Shown: positions 57,055 through 64,000 of the stretch, one piece after another
Layout of the letters: each line of letters starts with the position of its first letter
How positions within the stretch are numbered: the first letter of the stretch is position 1
NCBI GenBank assembly: GCA_039707465.1
Contig: CM077646.1
Span: 81,182,715-81,246,714 of the forward strand
From: Rhabdophis nuchalis
Lineage: Eukaryota; Chordata; Lepidosauria; Squamata; Natricidae
Length of the DNA stretch: 64,000 bases
Direction: 5' to 3'
Program-made: the position numbers and the translations under genes
The notes under the pieces: model-generated
What the model was told of the DNA's origin: nothing
The model's input: the letters and a program-made list of their open reading frames with translations, nothing else
Database searches by the model: none

Positions 57055-60000
57055 AAAACACAGCAATTGTGTTTTAAGCCAGTATTATGTCACTCATATT
57101 AATCAATAGATACCATGGGAAGGACAAGTAGACAGCCAACATTTTCAGGTTTTGGATCATTATTTTTTTTAAAAGGGAAGTCAATATTATCCAAATTCAT
57201 CAAAAGAAATGAAAAAGTGATAGAGAACCAGTAACTGGCTGTTGCACAAAGAAAACTAGCCTGGGTTGGGGATTTCCCCTATTGGAAACCCAGGGTTGAA
57301 CCCCTAAGTCTTCAAACCACAAGCAATATCTTTTGCTTTATAGAACACTTCTTTGCTGAAAATATTATAACTTACTATTTTATGATAACTGCCTGAAAAA
57401 TCCCTCAGCAATGGAAACAAATCCTTCACTAATGATGTGCAAAGAAATGTAGCTGCATTGTAAGCTTTGCATCATTTATAAATTAATGAGTTGCAGCTCC
57501 ATTATGTGCGTGGTATTTAAATTCCATTATTATTGCTGCTTAACAATATATGATAATTGGTTTTTGTGCAAAGGTAAACCTGGATCATTTTATTTCATGT
57601 AAAATTAACATGAAAACATTTTCTGCCCTAGAAAGTTCATTACGAATATGAGTTCCTTGTCACAGGCAAAACGGAAGGAAGACCCTGACACGTGTCCTAC
57701 CATGCTTTAAATTGGAGAAAAGTCTATAAACATATGAAACATCTGAAATAAAGTCCTTGATTCTTGTTCATTGAATTCACTTCCACAGAGACATGTTCTA
57801 ATTTTCACTTTCTATATTTTAAAAAAAGCTTCTTTATTTTAAAGATATTTTTGGAAATCAGAACTGAAGTTAGTTATAGCAGAGGATGTAAAAATGTTGC
57901 ACTAGGAAACATAAACTTTAGAGGTCTTGGAGAATTGTTGGAGTACAGCTTTTCTAATAAGCGGAGCTCTCCTTATCAGAAGGAACCAGGGTGTTGTTAT
58001 CAGGGGAATTCTTCCAGAGACAGAGTGAGTTAAGCTGAAATGGCGGATGAGGGAGTATCACAAGCTTATCTTCCCCGGCCACTTCTTTCATAAGCTTCGG
58101 GACACTTCCTACATAGCCAATCACATGGATTTCCATAGGGCGTGCTGTTGATTACAGTTCTCATTGTAACAACCCACAGAAAGTTGAAATAACTATGCCA
58201 CCCACTGAAAATGGATCATGTGCAAAACATTTCCCGGAGAACTTTGGACGTGGTCTATGAATCAGTTCTATCTTTTCCTGTATTGAAAAATGCACAGGGT
58301 TGAAAGTTGAGATGCTGAAAATCAATGTAACTATTTACAAACAAAATTAAGAGAATGCAAGGGTGTGCAGAAGACGTTCTCATGTGTCTTTGGCTTGAGG
58401 TAAGTTCTTTTTCTGGCATCAAAGATGTTTATTATTTCTTTTTATACTTCTACAGATTAAAAAAAAGCAACAAAAAAAAAACCCTGCAAAAAAGCCTCCA
58501 ATGGTAATAAAAAGAAATTATTGTTTTTGTTGATCGTAAAGTCAGCCAGATGTTTAGACTGGATTTGGCATTTTTATCCATTTATCAAATGTATCCCAAG
58601 GACCTGGCATAGGCAGATATCGTTTGATAGGGTTAAAAGTATCATTGCAGGATGTAAGCTATTCCAAGTAAAGCTGCCTTTTGCAATTGACTGATGGTGA
58701 TTTTGTCAATACCAATAATGCTACAGCTGCTTTGGGCCCAAGGTGCCTATTACTATTGGTACTATCTTTGCTTTCTTTTGCCATAGTCATTCTATTCTAT
58801 TTGCAAGTGTCTGTATTTTGGGATTTTTCTCCAGCTCTTTCTCTTCTGCTGTCTCTAAGAACTACAACATAATTATTAATTATAGTTATTATCCCAAACT
58901 CTTCCATTTTATACTGTAGAGTTTCTAAAACTTTTAAATGGTTTCTATTTTATTGCTAACTTAATAGAATAAGTGGTCTTCTATCATAAAATAGCAGCAT
59001 CTATCATAAACCTTCCATTTCCATTGTTCAGGTTATTGTTTATTATCCATGTATGAAAGTACAATTGGGGGCATCTAAGAACTTTTAGAAACAGAACCCC
59101 AAATCCCTAAAATAAAACCACAGAGGGAAGGAGCCCCAAAACAGAACTTAGCATACTTGGGTCTACAGAACATTAAGTGAAAGCTATATGGAGAAATAAA
59201 AAAACAGATTCACATGTGGAACATCTGAATTTGGCAGGTCCTTACTTAAATACAGAGGACCTACTTTTTAAAATGAAAATAGATTTTAAAAAATAAACAT
59301 TTAATATTTTCAGGGCATATATAAACAATATAAAAAAGTAAATTTTGCATGAATGGCTTTAATTGCTTTAAATACTTGCTTTTACCCTATGATGCATAAT
59401 TACGTTTTTTGAACAAGTTGTTTAAAAAATTGCATGCCTCACATTTTGCTGCTTACTATCAGAGATAGGCATTTTGCCTTGTTTTGAGAATACATCTGAA
59501 TTTGCTGCTACATACAAAACAGCAGCAGCTGCAAAGGGGGAAGGGCCAAAATAAGGCCCCACCTCCCCATCCCTCCCCTGTCGCTCGTAGTGGTATAGTC
59601 AGCTATTGCTTTAAAGTTCCTTGAATTCTATACATTTCTCTCCAGACGTAGGGCCTACAAAGTTATTTGTGGCCAAAAAAAAAAGGGTCATAAAATGGGG
59701 TGAAACTCATTTAACAAATGTCTCGCTTAGCAACAGCAATTTTGGGATCAGTTGTGGTTCTAAGTCTAGGACTACCTGTAAATAGAGGCAAGATATGCAG
59801 AACTGGCTGTTTTTGTGATATTTCTATCCTTCCTCCACTTACATAAATGTCCACTTACTTTATTCTTACAATAATTCTATAACACAGAAAGGATTCTGAT
59901 AATGGCTTTCTCTCATGATGATCCAATAATTTCCTGCTGATCACAGATGTGAATTAAATTTAATAATCTGTCCATTCCTCCTCACTTTTTTTATGACTGT

Positions 60001-60708
60001 CCAAGTGAAATCTGATAAATTGGTGTTATACTATGTATCACAACTCTTTAAATTTTGCATAGGTATAGCAGACCAATAAACTTTCTTCAAGTTTTGGATT
60101 TTATTTTATTTTATTTTTGATTCCGTGTAAAAGATGTGATCCTTCACTTCAAAACCTACTAGAATCCACTTTCCCATAATTTCAAAACAACATCCCCTAG
60201 AACTGAATATGTTTAATTTATTCTGTAAAAAACATTGCATCCTAATGCATTTCTCTGTAAGTAGGTTGTGCCCACAATTCCATTTAGGAACTGAAAAGAT
60301 GTAGACTTGAACTTCAGAACTGAGAAAAAAATGTTTCTATGCATAAGCCCTCATAAAGATCAGTGCTAACCTTTGAAGGAATATATTCATCTTGTGCTTC
60401 ACAGATGACCTAACACAATGAGAAATAAATTATTTGTATGAAAGTTAACTTTCCCTTCCTGCTGGCTTATTATAAAATTGTTGATTTCTTATTTGGAAGG
60501 GAAAGTCAGGAGAAGATTCAACTTAGATGTAGTCTAATCATATAATGCAAAAGCCAAATTCATTCTGTGCCTGATATGAAAATATTTTTAACTATAATAT
60601 TAAAGTAAACCTCAACTCCAAGGGGAATCTTGGATAAGATAAACAGCACAAAATCTTAAAATATTAAATCAACTATTCAAATATACTATGAAATATTAAT
60701 TTACATCA
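57055..60708. other. Intergenic or intronic, upstream of the second GP9-like gene
   Basis: Would contain the promoter and non-coding exon of the downstream gene; none could be pinned. An ATG-containing GC-rich patch at 58035-58100 is unexplained. Confidence 0.4.
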
Positions 60709-60812
60709 GTGGTGTCCAAAGACCCATGGACTTCAATCTCCATGTTGACTGGAGATTTCTGGGAGTTGAAATGCACGAGTCTTAAAGATGCCAAGGTTGA
60801 ATACCCCTGAGT
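60709..60812. mobile_element. Decayed palindromic hAT MITE
   Basis: CAGTGGTGTCCAAAG at the left; TTCTGGGAGTTGAAATGC and CTTAAAGATGCCAAGGTTGA then ACCCCTG at the right, the same family pattern. It ends about 110 bases before the downstream GP9-like CDS. Confidence 0.6.
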
Positions 60813-60907
60813 TATTTCAACATATTTTACAGGTTTATTGTGGAGAATGTTGAGCAAAACTAAATGTTCATAAACCTATACTAATTAATTTCTTTATACA
60901 ATCATCC

Positions 60908-60923
60908 TCATTTAAATTTTCAG
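60908..60923 (+). promoter_or_regulatory. Probable 3' splice site before the downstream GP9-like CDS
   Basis: The tract CATTTAAATTTTCAG ends at 60923, one base before the ATG at 60925. Position and sequence fit the last-intron acceptor expected for a GP9-type gene. The upstream non-coding exon was not identified. Confidence 0.6.
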
Positions 60924-60924
60924 A

Positions 60925-61479
60925 ATGACCCCATGTCAAGGCTTATTGATTCTTCTGTTTCTTGAAGCTGCCTTTGCAAGCCACTGTCCACACCACTGTA
61001 CATGCTCCCCACCAGGAAACAGTCCACTAAAACTGAACTGTAGCTTCATGGGAATGATGGTGCTTCCACTTTTGCCGAGTCAGACACAAGAGTTGTACCT
61101 CCAGGGCAATAAGCTAGCCACGATTCCCGCAGGAGCATTTGACCATCTTCAGGTGTTGAAGATCATCAATCTATCTAGGAATCCATGGCATTGTGACTGT
61201 GGGATTTTGTATCTGAAAAACTGGTTGGAAGACCAAGAGGGAAGCTTAGCTTCTAAAGATGTTAGGTGTTTCTCTCCTCCTGCACTTCACAAAAAAATGA
61301 TATCTGAGCTCAAGAAGAACGAACTGGAGTTTTGCTTCACTTCCCGTACACTTTGTTCGGATTTCTTGTTCAATGATGCATTCATCTTCTTTTTTATTCT
61401 TATTCTTTTTATTATCAGCTGTTTCTTGATAACAAAAAGGACTAAGTTTAAAGTGGATGTTTATGACAAGAATTTATGA
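60925..61479 (+). CDS. GP9: Platelet glycoprotein IX (GP9) or close paralogue
   Basis: 184-residue type I membrane protein, close to the 177 residues of human GP9. Seen: signal peptide 1-19, LRR N-cap cysteines C21/C25/C27/C39, one leucine-rich repeat ending in GAFDHL (residues 70-75, a string also found in human GP9), LRR C-cap NPWHCDC (C90, C92, C115, C137), a juxtamembrane cysteine C144, a very hydrophobic helix about 148-169, and a 14-residue tail. A sequon lies at N82. Known: GP9 stabilises the GPIb-IX-V complex, needed for thrombocyte adhesion to von Willebrand factor. The start is supported by a pyrimidine tract and AG two bases before the ATG, matching the GP9 arrangement with the whole CDS in the last exon. 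It is more GP9-like in its N-terminal half than the copy at 53105. C144 is absent from human GP9 but resembles the GP1BB cysteine that bonds GPIb alpha, so orthology needs a tree. Confidence 0.85.
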   Translation: MTPCQGLLILLFLEAAFASHCPHHCTCSPPGNSPLKLNCSFMGMMVLPLLPSQTQELYLQGNKLATIPAGAFDHLQVLKIINLSRNPWHCDCGILYLKNWLEDQEGSLASKDVRCFSPPALHKKMISELKKNELEFCFTSRTLCSDFLFNDAFIFFFILILFIISCFLITKRTKFKVDVYDKNL

Positions 61480-61916
61480 CCAACTCTGCCCTCACCCCCA
61501 CTGCTCCAGACCCAGGAACACTGCCTGCTATTTCTGAACAACTGGAAAGAGGAACAGGAAAAAGAGCACCAAGCCATTCATCACTGCTTGTGATTACTGT
61601 GCATTAGGTTGCAGAACAAAGAGAAAGGTCAAACAAATTATTTCTGTTTATCATTAAAAGTGAAACGGTCAACTGAAAAGCATGACTACTTAGATTATTC
61701 ATTTTAAAGAACAGAAACTCATTAAGGATACCTACATGGACCAAAAACCATAAGTTGCAGCTTCTATGGTAAATGTGAAACCAAAGAATTAGTATCTCAT
61801 TTTAAACCTACTTTTGATTTTCATAACATGTTGGAAATCATCTGATAAAAACATGTCCCATATTTTTGTACTATAATTTAAGTCAAAGATCAGGTGGCCA
61901 ATTATGGCATTTGATT

Positions 61917-61922
61917 AATAAA
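61917..61922 (+). terminator. Candidate polyadenylation signal of the downstream GP9-like gene
   Basis: AATAAA about 440 bases after the stop codon. A weaker ATTAAA occurs earlier at 61653. Either could end the transcript; nothing else decides between them. Confidence 0.35.
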
Positions 61923-64000
61923 TCAGTATACTGAATTATTTAGCATCTGTTGACCTGGATTCTGTCCTGGTTGTGGTCATTTTCATTTTCATTTAATCCA
62001 TAAACATTTTTTGGCAGGCAGAATTCAGATGCTCCAGATGCTGATTAGTATTTGCCACAATTAGAAATTCTTTAAAGACTTTCTGTGTACACTAATGCAG
62101 TGAGTGGTATATGTGGAGCTTCACTTGTATGTGTATCTGTCTATGTTTCCTGCTGTTTTTGTTATTATTAATATATCTATCAACACCAAAAGCAGTTAGC
62201 AGCAAATATGATTTCTTGCCAGGATTACATGGGAAAACTTATTATCAAGTTCCAAGAAATATGTATTGGTTTACAGTAATTGTCTTTTTCTGAATTCAAT
62301 TCAAGATAATTATACTGACCTCAAAGCCTCTAGTCTCTAGTTTGAGAAAATACTCTCCAAATTTAACACTTTGTACCAACCAACCTACTCTTCCAGGTCA
62401 CCCGCAGACAGAAGATGTTTGCAGTCTGGCAAAGAACATTTTAGGATTGTGCACCCTATTCCTTTCCCAGGACTTGTGTTTATTTTGCAATACATGAAAA
62501 TATTTCACAAATACCTTTGCCTTATTCTGGATTTTTAAAAATGTATGAATTCATGTCTACTGATGCTTATTGTTCTCTAATATTTCTGCAGCAACTTACT
62601 GTTTTAATCTGTCTGTAACCATCTGAAGGAGGAGGCAAGGGCAGATCACTTATTACCAAGAAAACTGTGGGGATTTATCCAGGCATTTGCCAGGAGTCAA
62701 CACCCCTTGAAGGCAAATACACACAAAAAGGAAGAATTTAAGCTAACTTTTATACTTGGACTACTCCCATCACCATGGCCAAAATAACTGTAGATGGTGA
62801 GAATCGTAGCTCTAAATGAACATATTTTTTTTTGCATCTTAGGATAAATCATACATTCAAGAAGACTGCAAAACATACAAATAGAAATTGCAATATAAGA
62901 ATGATTTTCACTAACAAAACCAGTGAAAATAATCTAATAAATTATTTCCTTGGATAACAAGAATTTTACCATAATGACTATTAAAAAAACGGATGCTCTT
63001 CATATCAGGGAATGTTATTCAAGATGTGTGACACAATATTCTTCTTCTCATAAAATATCAGTACTGTGAAATTAGAAGATGGTATCAATAAGCATCACTG
63101 TGTAAGAGGATACTTTAGAAGGTTTCTGTAAGAATGGGACTCACACTCAAAATAACAAAATTCAAACCAAGGTTTCAGATGGCATACAATTCATGGGATT
63201 TACAAAGTAGACTGGTGGTTTTTTTATTTTTTTTAAACGCAACAACAAAAATTGCATATACAATACGATACAATATTTCACCCAAATAAAAAAATTTAAA
63301 TTAAAAAAAAAAACAAAGTAGACCGGTGAAAGCATTTGAACCGAATTGTTTCTGTCTTTCTAGGGTAAATCTGGCAAATTCCGCCCCCTGCCTAAGGTTT
63401 TCATCTGCTTTCAGCAAACGAGCATTTCAGTATAAATAGACAGAACTAAGAAGACCTATCTTTCTGTATACTTTTAACTGCACGCTTTTAACATAATTGG
63501 TCAAATGTAGCCTTCGTGTATCACACACATTTCATAGATTCACATTTAAGCCTTTCTTTGATTCTCCCACTGAAATCAGTGGAATTCAGCTACTTGATTT
63601 TATTTGGGATGGGCTCCTCCTCTTAAAAATAAAAATGACTTATTCTGATCTCAGAAACATAAGTATATATACTATTTCCTGCAAAAGGGATCTAGATGCA
63701 AGCTGTACTACAAGCTGGAATGAATGTCCCTGTTTTGGGTAAAAAGAAGGAATAAAGCTTGAATGGAGACCGGCGAAAACATTTCGGGGAAAAAAGAGAA
63801 TGCCAAAAATTCGGCGGCTGCCAGTGCTTTTTTTCTGCCCGCATTATTTATGTACCTGGAACAGCTGCAAACCACGAGGCACTTTATTCCACTTCACGCT
63901 TTCTCCTTGATCTCTAGAAAGAATTAGACAAGCCCTTTGCAATTTTCACAGTCACAGTTCTTAGGTTTGTGAGATAGAGCTCCCTAAGAGAATACAGGCA
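61923..64000. other. Intergenic right end
   Basis: Only the possible LINE scrap at 63215-63325; no gene supported. Confidence 0.45.
63215..63325 (-). repeat. Possible L1-like 3'-tail scrap
   Basis: TTTTTATTTTTTTTAAACGC...AATATTTCACCC resembles the T-rich head of the insert at 31719 (AATATATCACCC). Confidence 0.35.

Overview
The window reads as squamate reptile DNA, most likely a snake: AT-rich intergenic sequence packed with the repeat mix typical of that group (BovB/RTE, CR1 and L2-type LINEs, a BovB-tailed tRNA SINE, Penelope-like, Ty3/Gypsy, Helitron, mariner and many hAT elements) plus long microsatellites. Nothing bacterial is present. I see no tRNA gene, no CRISPR array and no multi-exon host gene; the assignment is from repeat and protein recognition only, with no database search.

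The only convincing host genes are two small, same-strand, single-coding-exon genes at 53105-53704 and 60925-61479. Both encode a signal peptide, a cysteine-flanked single leucine-rich repeat with an NPWHCDC C-terminal cap, one transmembrane helix and a short tail, the architecture of platelet glycoprotein IX (GP9) in the GPIb-IX-V von Willebrand factor receptor of platelets and thrombocytes. Each has a splice-acceptor-like tract just before its start, matching the known GP9 layout (non-coding 5' exon, intronless CDS). They look like a tandem paralogous pair, about 7.2 kb apart.

Layout: 1-7.6 kb holds intergenic DNA with a BovB remnant and L2/CR1 fragments. 7.6-11.7 kb holds two Helitron-like elements in inverted orientation around a long L2-type LINE with an open RT reading frame. 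13-21 kb holds SINEs, hAT MITEs, an LTR-like repeat and a minus-strand Gypsy 5' LTR-gag-protease piece. 22-28 kb holds MITEs, foldback repeats and intergenic DNA. 28-32.4 kb is a nested stack: Penelope-like element, CR1 inside it, L2 fragments and a hAT MITE inside the CR1, and a poly-T-headed retro-insert inside the MITE. 32.7-40 kb holds microsatellites, LINE tails, SINEs and a mariner fossil. 40.2-43.6 kb is a complete hAT element with perfect 8-bp target-site duplications and an unbroken 605-codon transposase frame. 44-53 kb is mostly intergenic, with a 5S-rRNA-like inverted pair, a second LTR-like repeat and a MITE-in-MITE. 53-64 kb holds the GP9-like pair, L2 tails and intergenic DNA.

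The two receptor genes would act together on the thrombocyte surface if they follow the family; everything else is mobile DNA at various stages of decay. The most unusual items are the paired GP9-like genes with extra juxtamembrane cysteines, the hAT element with a catalytic frame that lacks an ATG for its first 119 codons and carries an exact internal 113-bp duplication, and several insertions whose order can be read from their target-site duplications.
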